Positions 41,152-49,680 of a stretch of DNA of 64,000 bases are shown here, piece by piece; position 1 is the first letter of the stretch; every line of letters begins with the position of its first letter. The notes below the pieces were generated by a model. That model did no database searches and was not told where the DNA came from. It saw only the letters and a list, made by a program, of their open reading frames with translations. A program made the position numbers and the translations under genes. The stretch lies in contig NZ_BAGF01000079.1 in NCBI RefSeq assembly GCF_000308755.1, forward strand, positions 62,001 to 126,000. The letters are read 5' to 3'. The stretch comes from Nocardia pneumoniae NBRC 100136. GTDB lineage: Bacteria > Actinomycetota > Actinomycetes > Mycobacteriales > Mycobacteriaceae.

Positions 41152-42387
41152 TCAGCGGCCGCCGGCCGGTTGCGGCGGCACCGGCGTCGCCGACACCACC
41201 GCCGACGGTGCGCCCTGCAACGCCGACATGCTCTTCCAGGTGTTCCAGTCGATGGTCCAGTCGTAGAGGTCGCCGTCGGCAGCGGAGAGCGGGATCGACG
41301 TCCCGGTCACCTCGACCGGATCGCCGTAGAGCGCGGTGGGGAAATAGACCTGTGCGTCGGCGGGCGAGAGATTGATACAGCCGTTGGTGACGTTCGCCGA
41401 ACCCTGTGCGGAAAGCGATTCCGGATTGGCGTGGATGAATTCGCCGTTGTTGGAAATGCGGACCGCCCAGCGTTCGCGGACATTGGTGTAATACGGCGGA
41501 TTCGACATCATGAAGTCTTCGTATTTCTCGGTGACCACGTGAATGCCGGACCGGGTGACGTTGCGCGGCTCGTTGCCCTCGCCATAGCTGACCGCGAAAT
41601 CGAACACGGTCTGTCCGTCGCGGACCACCTGCATGCGGTGGCTCGGCGCGTTCGCCTTGACGATCTGGCTGCGGCCGATGCGGAAATCGGAGGTCAGATC
41701 GGAATAGCCGTAATTGCCGCCACCCAGGTCGAGGCCGTAGAGCCGAGCGGAGACGTGCACGGTGGTGCCGGGTGCCCAGTAATTCTTCGGGCGCCAGTGC
41801 ACCCGCGAACCGCCGTCGTCCGGAAACCAAGCCCACGCGCCCTCGGTGGGCGGGTCGGTGGTTACCGTGAGCGCCTTCTCCACCGCGGCTTTGTTCGGCA
41901 CGGACGACTTGAATTGCAGGATGATCGGTGCGGCGATGCCGACCTCCTGGTTGTCGCCGATATTGATGGTCGCGGGGACCGTGTTCTTCGGCGCGAGCGT
42001 GCGGAACGAACCCTCGATCGGAATCGGCTTGCCGTCGGTCCCTACCGCGGTGCCCGACCAGGTGTAGGTGGCGTCGTAGCCGAGCGGCTCGGTGATGGTG
42101 TAACCGCGCTTGTCCGGGGCGAGTTCACCGCGGACCTGCTTGCCCGCGGCGTTGGTCAGCGCGATCTGGTCGATCGTGCCGTCGCTGATCGACACCGAGA
42201 CCGGCGCGGTCGGGTTGACGTTCGCGGCGTCGTCGGCGGGAACCAACGTCACCTTGGCGATCGGCCCGTCGTCGCGGCCGCCTGCCGCGCCGCGGTCGAT
42301 CGTGCATCCGCATACCAGGGCGACGACTACCAGCAGCACGGCCGACGCCGCGGCCGCCGCGCGGGGCATCATCTGTCGGTCGCTCAC
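41152..42387 (-). CDS. L,D-transpeptidase lipoprotein (LprQ-like)
   Basis: This 411-residue envelope enzyme makes or remodels 3-3 peptidoglycan cross-links. A signal peptide ends LVVVALVCGC, a lipobox with an unusual Cys at -2. Two Ig-like domains are followed by the YkuD catalytic domain: EFIHANPESLSAQGSANVTN then GCINLSPADAQVYF, where the nucleophile Cys is in NGCINLS rather than the more usual SHGC. The C-terminal DWNTWKSMSALQG extension is typical of mycobacterial Ldt proteins. It matches Rv0483 in position (from memory) and is divergent from neither neighbour but convergent with mscL. Confidence 0.9.
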   Translation of the reverse strand: MSDRQMMPRAAAAASAVLLVVVALVCGCTIDRGAAGGRDDGPIAKVTLVPADDAANVNPTAPVSVSISDGTIDQIALTNAAGKQVRGELAPDKRGYTITEPLGYDATYTWSGTAVGTDGKPIPIEGSFRTLAPKNTVPATINIGDNQEVGIAAPIILQFKSSVPNKAAVEKALTVTTDPPTEGAWAWFPDDGGSRVHWRPKNYWAPGTTVHVSARLYGLDLGGGNYGYSDLTSDFRIGRSQIVKANAPSHRMQVVRDGQTVFDFAVSYGEGNEPRNVTRSGIHVVTEKYEDFMMSNPPYYTNVRERWAVRISNNGEFIHANPESLSAQGSANVTNGCINLSPADAQVYFPTALYGDPVEVTGTSIPLSAADGDLYDWTIDWNTWKSMSALQGAPSAVVSATPVPPQPAGGR

Positions 42388-42467
42388 TGTGTCGAATTTA
42401 CGCGCGGCGCAAGGCCGGACCCGTCCTCGCAGCGTGTGGCGTCGCTCTCGCTCCCCCTCCTCGCTCC

Positions 42468-42598
42468 CCCGCCTCTCCGCGTCTTCAGGCCGTACTAGTT
42501 GGGTGGCGCAGGGCGTACGTTCAGGTCCTACGTTGGGTACTCCTCGAGTTGTGGGCGTACCCGGTGAGTTACCCCTGTGCTCACGAAACCAGATGTCA
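42468..42598. repeat. Dispersed repeat, copy 2
   Basis: This is the second copy of the element at 29237-29360. Blocks gtcttcaggccgtactagt, cgttcaggtcctacgttggg, cgtacccggtgagttacccc and tgtgctcacgaaacca recur in the same order and spacing, with scattered substitutions and small indels between. It lies between the L,D-transpeptidase and murB starts and ends. Unlike copy 1, it lacks the right arm of the 14-base hairpin. Confidence 0.7.
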
Positions 42599-42631
42599 CG
42601 TTGGGTCGCATCCAGTCGGGAGTAGGGATCA

Positions 42632-43726
42632 TCACAGTGCGATGCCGACGGTTACCGGTTCCGGCTCCAGACGGATCCCGAAGCGGTGGGCGACGCCGTC
42701 GCGCACTGTTCTGGCCAGCGCCACCAGGTCGGCCGCGCTGGCGCTGCCGCGATTGGTCAGCGCCAGTGTGTGTTTCGTCGACAACCGGGCCGGTGCCTCC
42801 GCGCCGGGGAACCCTTTCGCGAATCCCGCCCGCTCGATCAGCCAACCCGCGGAGAACTTGACTCCGCCCACCGCCGGGTAGGTCGGCACCGTGACATCGC
42901 CCACATGCGCGGCGATCGCGGCTCGAACCTGCGCCACCCGATCCTGGGCGACCACCGGGTTGGTGAAGAACGATCCCGCGCTCCAGGTGTCGTGGTCGGC
43001 CGGGTCGAGCACCATGCCCTTGCCCGCGCGCAGCCGCAGCACCGCGTCCCTGACCTGCGGCGCGGGCCGGGATTCGCCCACCTCGGCGCCCAGCGTGGTG
43101 GCCAGTTCGCCGTAGCGCAGCGGCACGCTGGAACCGTCGGTGCGCAACGCGAAATCGACCGCGAGCACCACGGCGTCGTCGCGGTGCTTCAACACGCTGG
43201 TGCGATAGCCGAACCCGAGCTCCTCCGGCGCCACCCAGCGGATCGCACCGCTGGCGCGGTCCAGCAGACGCACTCGGCGCAGCAGGTTCGCCACCTCGGC
43301 GCCGTACGCGCCGACGTTCTGCACCGGCGTCGCACCCGCCGAACCGGGAATGCCGGACAGGCATTCCAGCCCGCCGAATCCGGCGGCGACTGTGGCGTCC
43401 ACCACGTCGTCCCAGTTTGCTCCGGCCTCCGCGACCACGCCGTCGGCGCCGATCTCGACGCCGGTGGTGGCGACCCGGACCACAACGCCGTCGAAACCGT
43501 CATCGCCGACAAGCAGATTCGAGCCGCCGGCCAGCAGCAGCGCCGGCACGCCCGCGGCGTCCAGCGCGCGCACCGTCGCGACCAGCGCTTCGGTCGTCGC
43601 GCACTCGGCGACCAAGGCGGGTCCGCCCACCCGCAGTGTGGTCAGTTCCGCCAGCCGCACGTCCTCGCGCAGCCGCGCGCCGGTGTCGGCGAGGAGATCC
43701 GACAGCACCAAACGTGAAGTTCGCAC
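42632..43726 (-). CDS. murB: UDP-N-acetylenolpyruvoylglucosamine reductase
   Basis: MurB reduces UDP-GlcNAc-enolpyruvate to UDP-MurNAc with NADPH and FAD. The 364-residue protein shows TTLRVGGPALVAECA, the FAD-binding LLAGGSNLLVGDDGFDGVVV, GLECLSGIPGSAGATPVQNV and the catalytic serine region WSAGSFFTNPVV. The type I pattern is present, with TYPAVGGVKFSAGWLIE later. GTG 43726 is the likely start; upstream in-frame starts run into repeated promoter DNA. Confidence 0.94.
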   Translation of the reverse strand: MRTSRLVLSDLLADTGARLREDVRLAELTTLRVGGPALVAECATTEALVATVRALDAAGVPALLLAGGSNLLVGDDGFDGVVVRVATTGVEIGADGVVAEAGANWDDVVDATVAAGFGGLECLSGIPGSAGATPVQNVGAYGAEVANLLRRVRLLDRASGAIRWVAPEELGFGYRTSVLKHRDDAVVLAVDFALRTDGSSVPLRYGELATTLGAEVGESRPAPQVRDAVLRLRAGKGMVLDPADHDTWSAGSFFTNPVVAQDRVAQVRAAIAAHVGDVTVPTYPAVGGVKFSAGWLIERAGFAKGFPGAEAPARLSTKHTLALTNRGSASAADLVALARTVRDGVAHRFGIRLEPEPVTVGIAL

Positions 43727-43810
43727 GCCACACGGTAGCGTGCGGTGCACTACGCGAGCAGGTCCGATGCCACCGCTCGTGTAGTTCGCGCGCCGCACGG
43801 TAGCGTGTGG
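43718..43810. repeat. Direct repeat of a promoter-like 28-mer
   Basis: Agttcgcacgccacacggta... at 43718-43745 and a copy at 43783-43810 agree at 25 of 28 positions, 65 bases apart. Both contain TAGCGT. The second copy is positioned as a -10 region eight bases before ATG 43815. Confidence 0.55.
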
Positions 43811-43814
43811 ACCC

Positions 43815-44300
43815 ATGGCTACACCGCTGGCGTATACGGCCCGCTACTCGCATTCCCCCGCCGCCGTCCGCGCGGCCTTCGCGGATGAGCAGTACTGGAA
43901 GGACCGCATCACCGAGGTCGGCGGCTCCAATGCCCGGCTGGAGTCGGTCACCGTCAGCGGCGAGCGAGTGGACGTCGAGATGGTGCAGGCCATCGCCGCT
44001 GAAAAGCTGCCGCCCGCGATCACCGCGGTACGCCCCGGTGACCTGGTCATCCCCCGTGTCGAGCACTGGAACGGCGACACGGCCTCCTTCGAAGCGCGCG
44101 TCGAGGGCGCGCCCGCCCAGGTGCGCGGCACCATCGTGCTGTCCGCCGACGGCTCCGGCGCCGCCGTCACGGTCGAGGGCACCATCGAGGTCAAGATTCC
44201 GCTGTTCGGCGGCAAGATCGAGAAGGCGATCGACGAGCACCTCACCGAGCTGCTGAAGAACGAGGCGGAATTCACCGAGAAGTGGATCGCGTCGCACTGA
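43815..44300 (+). CDS. DUF2505-family protein (SRPBCC-like), first of two paralogues
   Basis: The 161-residue protein has the family start YTARYSHSPAAVRAAFADEQ and YWKDRITEVGG, followed by repeated beta-strand segments and a C-terminal helix IEKAIDEHLTELLKNEAEFT, the START/SRPBCC helix-grip layout. These proteins probably bind hydrophobic ligands; no function is proven. The ATG at 43815 sits eight bases after TAGCGT, suggesting a leaderless mRNA. It corresponds to Rv0481c (from memory). Confidence 0.85.
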   Translation: MATPLAYTARYSHSPAAVRAAFADEQYWKDRITEVGGSNARLESVTVSGERVDVEMVQAIAAEKLPPAITAVRPGDLVIPRVEHWNGDTASFEARVEGAPAQVRGTIVLSADGSGAAVTVEGTIEVKIPLFGGKIEKAIDEHLTELLKNEAEFTEKWIASH

Positions 44301-44420
44301 TCCGCACCGCAAAGCCGACACCGGGTCCGGCCACATCTGCCGGTAACCGCGTTTGTGTGATCTCCGCACACCACCCGCCCGCCGAGGTACCTGTTACCGG
44401 ACCCAGTAACCTGTGAGCCC

Positions 44421-44942
44421 ATGGCACGCCGACTGGACTACTCCGCCCGCTATCCGCTGCACACCACAAAAGAGCTGTACGCGGCGCTGTCGAACCGTGA
44501 CTACTGGGAAGCGCGGATCGAAGAGATGCGGAAATACACCCCCGGCAACGAGGTGGTCAAGCTGGAGGCGGGCGACGGCGGCATCGACATCGAACTGCAC
44601 CACATCCTGCCCCGCGAGATGCTGCCGGAGCTCGCGCAGACGGTGCTGCGCAAGGACATGGTGATCACCCGCAAGGAGAGCTACGGCCCCTACGCGGCGG
44701 ACGAGATCACCGGCAAGTATTCGGCGTCGATTCCGGCCGGGCCGGGCAACCTCGGCGGCGCCATCCGCCTCTTCCCCACCGAAACCGGCTGCACCATGCG
44801 CTTCTCCTCGGAAGCGAAGGTCTTCATCCCCATGGTCGGACCGCGCCTGGAGCAGCTGATGCTGGTGAACCTGGTCGACCTGTTCCGCGGCGAGGCCGAG
44901 TTCACGGTTCAGTGGCTGGAAGAACACCACCCCACCCGCTGA
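44421..44942 (+). CDS. DUF2505-family protein (SRPBCC-like), second paralogue
   Basis: This is a 173-residue paralogue of the gene 121 bases upstream. Shared features are the start YSARYPLHTTKELYAALSNR, DYWEARIEEMRKY, and the C-terminal VGPRLEQLMLVNLVDLFRGE helix with final VQWLEEHHP. Identity with the first copy is modest, so the duplication is old. TAACCT at 44407-44412 ends eight bases before ATG 44421, again a leaderless arrangement. Confidence 0.83.
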   Translation: MARRLDYSARYPLHTTKELYAALSNRDYWEARIEEMRKYTPGNEVVKLEAGDGGIDIELHHILPREMLPELAQTVLRKDMVITRKESYGPYAADEITGKYSASIPAGPGNLGGAIRLFPTETGCTMRFSSEAKVFIPMVGPRLEQLMLVNLVDLFRGEAEFTVQWLEEHHPTR

Positions 44943-45718
44943 CCAAACCGGTCGGCACCATCACCCGTGGCACCACCGCAGTCAACCGCCTCCGCCGCAG
45001 CGATCGCTGGCTGATCAACGACGAATTCGTCGCCGCCCGGTTGCGCGAGGCGGCCGATCCGCTCGTGGTCGACCTCGGGTACGGCGCCAGCCCGTGGACC
45101 ACGTTCGAGCTGGCCGCGCGGCTGCGCATGGTGCGCGCCGACGTGCGGGTAGTGGGTCTGGAGATCGATCCGCAGCGTGTGGTGCCCGGCCGCGACGGCG
45201 TGACCTTCGCCCGCGGCGGATTCGAACTGGCGGGGCTGCGACCGGTTCTGGTGCGCGCGTTCAATGTGTTGCGGCAATATCCGGAATCGGCCGTATCCGA
45301 TGCCTGGTCGACCATCCGGTCCGGGCTGGCGCCGGACGGTCTGCTGGTCGACGGCACCTGCGACGAAGTGGGCAGGCGCTGCGCCTGGGTCCTGCTCGAC
45401 CGGGACGGCCCGCGCTCACTCACGCTGGCCTGGGATCCGTTCACCGTGGAGCGGCCCTCCGATCTCGCCGAACGGCTGCCGAAGGCGTTGATCCACCGCA
45501 ACGTCCCCGGCGAGCCGATCCACGCGCTGCTCGCCGCCGCGGACCGCGCGTGGGCCCGCGCCGCGCCGCTGGCTCCCTACGGTCCCCGGGTGCGCTGGCG
45601 CGCCGCCGCGCGGTCGCTGCGCGAGGAAGGCTTCCCGATCCGCCACTACCGCCGCCGCCTGCGCGACAACGTGCTGTCGGTGCCGTGGTCGGCCGTGGCG
45701 CCGGTCGGCATGGGTTGA
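44912..45718 (+). CDS. Class I SAM-dependent methyltransferase-like protein
   Basis: The 268-residue protein has a SAM-binding motif I variant, DPLVVDLGYGASPWTTFELA, the acidic second strand VRVVGLEIDPQRVV, and AFNVLRQYPESAVSDAW as motif II/III. GTG 44912 is used as start; it overlaps the DUF2505 gene by 31 bases, and no closer start has a ribosome site. The C-terminal third is Arg-rich (YRRRLRDNV). Substrate unknown. Confidence 0.75.
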   Translation: MAGRTPPHPLTKPVGTITRGTTAVNRLRRSDRWLINDEFVAARLREAADPLVVDLGYGASPWTTFELAARLRMVRADVRVVGLEIDPQRVVPGRDGVTFARGGFELAGLRPVLVRAFNVLRQYPESAVSDAWSTIRSGLAPDGLLVDGTCDEVGRRCAWVLLDRDGPRSLTLAWDPFTVERPSDLAERLPKALIHRNVPGEPIHALLAAADRAWARAAPLAPYGPRVRWRAAARSLREEGFPIRHYRRRLRDNVLSVPWSAVAPVGMG

Positions 45719-45724
45719 TCGCCG

Positions 45725-46336
45725 TCACGCGACGGCGAGCGCGCGATACACCCTTCTGGCCGCGCGTGGCGCCAGTCCCGCACCGGCGTCGCTGATCTCC
45801 CGGCCCGCACAGCGGTCGATGGCGACCGCGTCGGCGACCACCTCGTTCAACGCGGCCTGCCCGATACCGGCCTCGGCCAGGTCGAGCACCGTGCGCACCG
45901 GCGTCGTCACCAGGAAGGGACCGGCCGATTCCACCTCGGCGCCGGTCAGCGCGCGGCGCAGGACCACCAACCGCGGCGGCGCCTGCGGGTGGCCCGCGCG
46001 CACCGACAGGTGGAGGAACCGGGGGCGCAGCCTGCCGAGGCCGTGCAACTCGGCCGCGCTGTGATGGGAGACGACCGCGGCCCCGTCGAACCAGGCCGAC
46101 CACATCGCGTACTCGTCCAGCGGGCCCTCCGGCCATCCGGCCAGCCGCAGCAGGCCGTCCGTCCCGGCCCTGGTCACCGAACCATCGCCGAGCCCGTCCC
46201 GCACCCGCGCCGCGCACCCGGTGCGCAGGGCCTGCCTGGTGGTGAAGAAACCGGCGTGCCGCCCGGCCCATCGGCGCAGAACACGCCATCCTTGTTCCGC
46301 GGATCCGATCGCGCGGCTTGCCGCATCGCCAGCCAT
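45725..46336 (-). CDS. Orphan AbiEi-type antitoxin/regulator domain protein
   Basis: This is a 203-residue protein of the AbiEi_4-type family common in actinobacteria. Landmarks are AGRHAGFFTTRQALRTGCAA (the wHTH part), WFDGAAVVSHHSAAELHGLG, PRFLHLSVRAGHP, VVLRRALTGAEVE and VTTPVRTVLDLAEAG. In type IV systems the AbiEii nucleotidyltransferase toxin lies next door; here no such gene is seen. ATG 46336 fits the family. A stand-alone regulator or a broken system are both possible. Confidence 0.75.
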   Translation of the reverse strand: MAGDAASRAIGSAEQGWRVLRRWAGRHAGFFTTRQALRTGCAARVRDGLGDGSVTRAGTDGLLRLAGWPEGPLDEYAMWSAWFDGAAVVSHHSAAELHGLGRLRPRFLHLSVRAGHPQAPPRLVVLRRALTGAEVESAGPFLVTTPVRTVLDLAEAGIGQAALNEVVADAVAIDRCAGREISDAGAGLAPRAARRVYRALAVA

Positions 46337-46435
46337 GCGCACCAGGCTACGCTCGGCGTTTGTGCTGCATGTCACATTCGAACCCCTCAATGCCTCCACA
46401 GAAACGGCACAGAAAGGTCGGGAAGAATCGCCACC

Positions 46436-47158
46436 ATGAGTACGAACACGCCGTCCACCTCGACGATCAACCGGCGGGCCCTGCTGATCGCCCTGACCGT
46501 GGTAGCGATTCTGCTCGCGACGGTCTTGGTCGGCGGAGAGGCATACGCCAGGCACTCGGTGGCGAGCTGTATCAGCACGCAATTCGAGAAGGACATGGGG
46601 TCGAAGATCGATGTGAGCTTCGGTCCCAAGCCGATGCTGGTCACCTGGATCGACGGCAAGGTGCCTTCGGTGCGGGTGAACAGCGACGACACCAGATTCG
46701 GCCCAGCCGTCGGGATGGTGGTGCACGCCGTCTTCCGGGACGTCGACGTCGCCGACCGGAACGGGAGCACGATCGGCAGCTCCTCCGCCGACGTCACCTG
46801 GAGCAACGAGGGCATCAAGGAGACGCTCGGCGGTCTGGTCACCGGGGTGAGCTCGTCGGAGAGCTCGGGCATGCTCACCCTGGCCGTGCTCGGCGGTCTG
46901 GCGGAGCTTCAGCTGAAGCCGCAGATCCAGAACGGGACGGTGGAGGTGGAGACCATGTCGGCGCAACTGCTCGGCATCGGAGTGCCGTCGGATCTGGCGC
47001 AGAGCATCGTCGATATCTTCACCCGGAGCCTGCAGAGCTATCCGCTCGGCATGTCGGCGACGGATCTGAAGGTCACCGATTCCGGCGTCGACGTCAAGCT
47101 GGCCGGTGGACACTCCCAGCTGGAGTCCGCGGGCGACAGTTCCGGGGCGCGCTGCTGA
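46436..47158 (+). CDS. DUF2993 / LmeA-like envelope protein
   Basis: This 240-residue protein has an N-terminal signal anchor (RRALLIALTVVAILLATVLV) followed by a beta-rich domain with repeated amphipathic strands: VDVSFGPKPMLVTWID-like, VDVADRNGSTIGSSSADVTW, and a C-terminal SYPLGMSATDLKVTDSGVDV. This is the DUF2993 layout known from LmeA, a lipid-binding envelope protein involved in lipomannan elongation in mycobacteria. Whether this copy is the LmeA orthologue is not clear, since LmeA lies elsewhere in M. tuberculosis. Confidence 0.8.
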   Translation: MSTNTPSTSTINRRALLIALTVVAILLATVLVGGEAYARHSVASCISTQFEKDMGSKIDVSFGPKPMLVTWIDGKVPSVRVNSDDTRFGPAVGMVVHAVFRDVDVADRNGSTIGSSSADVTWSNEGIKETLGGLVTGVSSSESSGMLTLAVLGGLAELQLKPQIQNGTVEVETMSAQLLGIGVPSDLAQSIVDIFTRSLQSYPLGMSATDLKVTDSGVDVKLAGGHSQLESAGDSSGARC

Positions 47159-47248
47159 ATCCTGGTGGCCGCAAGGCATTCGGGCCGATCGCCGGACACG
47201 CCGCGGGGTGGACCGAATGCCTAGACCGCCGAACAGATTCCGGGTGGG

Positions 47249-47917
47249 TCAGGCCGGAAAGCCGTCGAGCACGTCACGGGATTTCGACAGCCCGAGCCGG
47301 GTCGCGCCCGCCGCGATCATCTCGGCCGCGGCCTCGGCGGTGCGGATTCCGCCGCTGGCCTTGACGCCGAGCCGCCCGCCGACCGTCTCCGCCATCAGCC
47401 GCACCGCGTGGGCGCTGGCGCCACCGGCGGGGTGAAAACCCGTGGACGTCTTCACGAAATCGGCTCCGGCGCGCTCGGCGACCCGGCACACCTCGACAAT
47501 CGCCTGATCCGACAGCGCGGCGGATTCGATGATCACTTTCAACAGCGCTCGATCGCCGACGGCCTCGCGCACCGTGACGATGTCGGAGAGCACCGCCGTG
47601 TAATCCCCGGCACGCGCCGCGCCGACATCGATCACCATGTCGACCTCGCCCGCTCCCTGGTCCACCGCGAGCCGCGCCTCGGCGCCCTTCACCAGCGAAT
47701 GATGTTTGCCCGACGGGAATCCGGCGACCGTCGCGACCACGAGCCCCGGCGCGAGCACCGGCAACATGGACGGCGACACGCAGATCGCGAGCACGCCCAA
47801 CCCGCGCGCCTCCTCGACCAGCGCGGCGACTTCGGCGGGAGTCGCCTCCGGGGCCAGCAGCGTATGGTCGATCATTGCGGCCACTTCCGACCTGGTCAGC
47901 GACGCGGATTCTGCCAT
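47249..47917 (-). CDS. deoC: Deoxyribose-phosphate aldolase
   Basis: DeoC cleaves 2-deoxyribose-5-phosphate to glyceraldehyde-3-phosphate and acetaldehyde. The protein has MIDHTLLAPEATPAEVAALV, the Schiff-base lysine in ADFVKTSTGFHP, and the second lysine in LGVKASGGIRT. ATG 47917 gives 222 residues; a GTG at 47935 adds six. Equivalent to Rv0478 in position (from memory). Confidence 0.93.
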   Translation of the reverse strand: MAESASLTRSEVAAMIDHTLLAPEATPAEVAALVEEARGLGVLAICVSPSMLPVLAPGLVVATVAGFPSGKHHSLVKGAEARLAVDQGAGEVDMVIDVGAARAGDYTAVLSDIVTVREAVGDRALLKVIIESAALSDQAIVEVCRVAERAGADFVKTSTGFHPAGGASAHAVRLMAETVGGRLGVKASGGIRTAEAAAEMIAAGATRLGLSKSRDVLDGFPA

Positions 47918-48090
47918 GGGGTGAGAGTCTGGCACACCGAACGCCAGACCGGTTCCGTGGGCGAATTCCGTTGCGTACCTGGAGGCGCTTCACGCACACT
48001 CGTAGCTGATGGCGCATCGGAGAGCGTGACGCCACGGCCGACTGACTAACGTGTGCGGATGGGCCCTACTTCGTTCGGGAGGAGACGACC

Positions 48091-48651
48091 GTGCTGATCC
48101 GTCGCGAACGCGCCGACGACGCCGCTGCGATCGCGGCGGTGCATCGCAGCGCATTCGCACCGCACTATGCCACCGCCATCGATTCCGATGGCACCGACGC
48201 GTCCGATGACCGCGGCAGCGCGGATCCGCCCGAGGTGGGCCTCATCGACCGCTTGCGAAGCGACGAGGGCTGGATCCCGACGCTCTCGCTGGTGGCGATC
48301 GAGCACGACAGCGTGGTCGGCCACCTGTGCCTGACCAGGGCCACGGTCGGCCCGTTCCCGGTGCTGGCGCTCGGCCCGATCGGCGTGCTCGCCGACCATC
48401 AAGGGGCAGGCGTCGGCTCGGCACTCATGCACGCGGCCCTCGGCGCCGCCGACGCCCTCGACGAACCGCTGGTCGGCCTGCTCGGCAGCCTGGAGTTCTA
48501 CCCCCGCTTCGGCTTCGTCCCCGCCGCCCGCCTCGGCATCACCCCCGACGAGCCCGCCTGGATCAGCCATTTCCAGGTCCGCTCGCTGTCGGCCTACGAC
48601 TCGCAAATAGTCGGCGAATTCCATTACGCCGACCCGTTTTACGATCTCTGA
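48091..48651 (+). CDS. GNAT-family N-acetyltransferase
   Basis: This 186-residue acetyltransferase has the start LIRRERADDAAAIAAVHRSAF, the central strand LVAIEHDSVVGHLCLTRATV and the acetyl-CoA loop GVLADHQGAGVGSALMHAAL. LLGSLEFYPRFGFVPA follows. GTG 48091 is six bases from GGGAGGAG. Substrate unknown; relatives act on small molecules or protein N-termini. Confidence 0.85.
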   Translation: MLIRRERADDAAAIAAVHRSAFAPHYATAIDSDGTDASDDRGSADPPEVGLIDRLRSDEGWIPTLSLVAIEHDSVVGHLCLTRATVGPFPVLALGPIGVLADHQGAGVGSALMHAALGAADALDEPLVGLLGSLEFYPRFGFVPAARLGITPDEPAWISHFQVRSLSAYDSQIVGEFHYADPFYDL

Positions 48652-48768
48652 TCCATCCCGTTCGCCAGACCCACGGGTCGATGACCGGCACTCCCGCAGC
48701 CTGGAACGGTGCGGCGCATTTCCGACGCCGCGGCAAATCCCCCGCAGCGCACCTGGGAGGATGGGGGC

Positions 48769-49659
48769 ATGAGTTCCGCTCCACCCGTTACGGACGACCG
48801 CCGCTATGTATTGACGCTGGGGTGCCTGGATCGCCCCGGCATCATCGCGGGGATCACGTCGTTCATCGCCGAGTTCGGCGGCTCGATCGTGGAGGCGGGC
48901 TATCATTCCGACCTCGACACCGGGTGGTTCTTCACGCGTCAGGCGATCAAGGCCGCGACGGTGCCGTTCTCGATCGAGGAACTGCGGGACCGGTTCGCCG
49001 GGGTGGCGGCCGACCTGGGTCCGGAAACCGAATGGCAACTGCTGGATTCCCGCGAGCGCCGCCGCGCGGTCCTGCTGGTCAGCAAGGACGGACACTGCCT
49101 GCACGACCTGCTCGGACGCGCCGCCAGCGGCGAGCTGCCCGCCACCATCGAGGCGGTGATCGGCAACCATCCGGATCTGGCGGCGATGACCGAGGCGCAC
49201 GGTGTGAAATTCCATCACGTGCCGTTCCCGAAGGACCCGGCCGAGCGCGGTCCCGCGTTCGAAGAGGTCCGCGCCCTGGTGGACGCGCACGACCCGCACG
49301 CGGTGGTGCTCGCCCGGTTCATGCAGGTGCTGCCCCCGGAACTGTGCGAGCACTGGGCGGGCAAGGCGATCAACATCCACCACAGCTTCTTGCCCTCGTT
49401 CGTCGGCGCGCGCCCCTACCATCAGGCCTTCGCCCGCGGCGTGAAGCTGATCGGGGCCACCTGCCATTACGTGACCGCGGAACTGGACGCGGGCCCGATC
49501 ATCGAGCAGGACGTCATCCGCATCGACCACGCCGACGAGGTGCGCGACATGGTCCGCCAGGGCCGTGACATCGAGCGGGTGGTCCTGGCGCGCGGCCTGC
49601 GCTGGCATCTGGAAGGACGAGTCCTGGTGCACGGCCGCCGCACGGTCGTGTTCTCCTGA
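48769..49659 (+). CDS. purU: Formyltetrahydrofolate deformylase
   Basis: PurU hydrolyses 10-formyl-THF to formate and THF, balancing one-carbon pools. The 296-residue protein has an N-terminal ACT domain (LTLGCLDRPGIIAGITSFIA) and a formyltransferase-fold catalytic domain: FMQVLPPELCEHW, INIHHSFLPSFVGARPYHQA and the Asp in AELDAGPIIEQDV. ATG 48769 follows GGGAGG. Confidence 0.93.
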   Translation: MSSAPPVTDDRRYVLTLGCLDRPGIIAGITSFIAEFGGSIVEAGYHSDLDTGWFFTRQAIKAATVPFSIEELRDRFAGVAADLGPETEWQLLDSRERRRAVLLVSKDGHCLHDLLGRAASGELPATIEAVIGNHPDLAAMTEAHGVKFHHVPFPKDPAERGPAFEEVRALVDAHDPHAVVLARFMQVLPPELCEHWAGKAINIHHSFLPSFVGARPYHQAFARGVKLIGATCHYVTAELDAGPIIEQDVIRIDHADEVRDMVRQGRDIERVVLARGLRWHLEGRVLVHGRRTVVFS

Positions 49660-49680
49660 CCGCCGGAACAGGCCCGGGAG

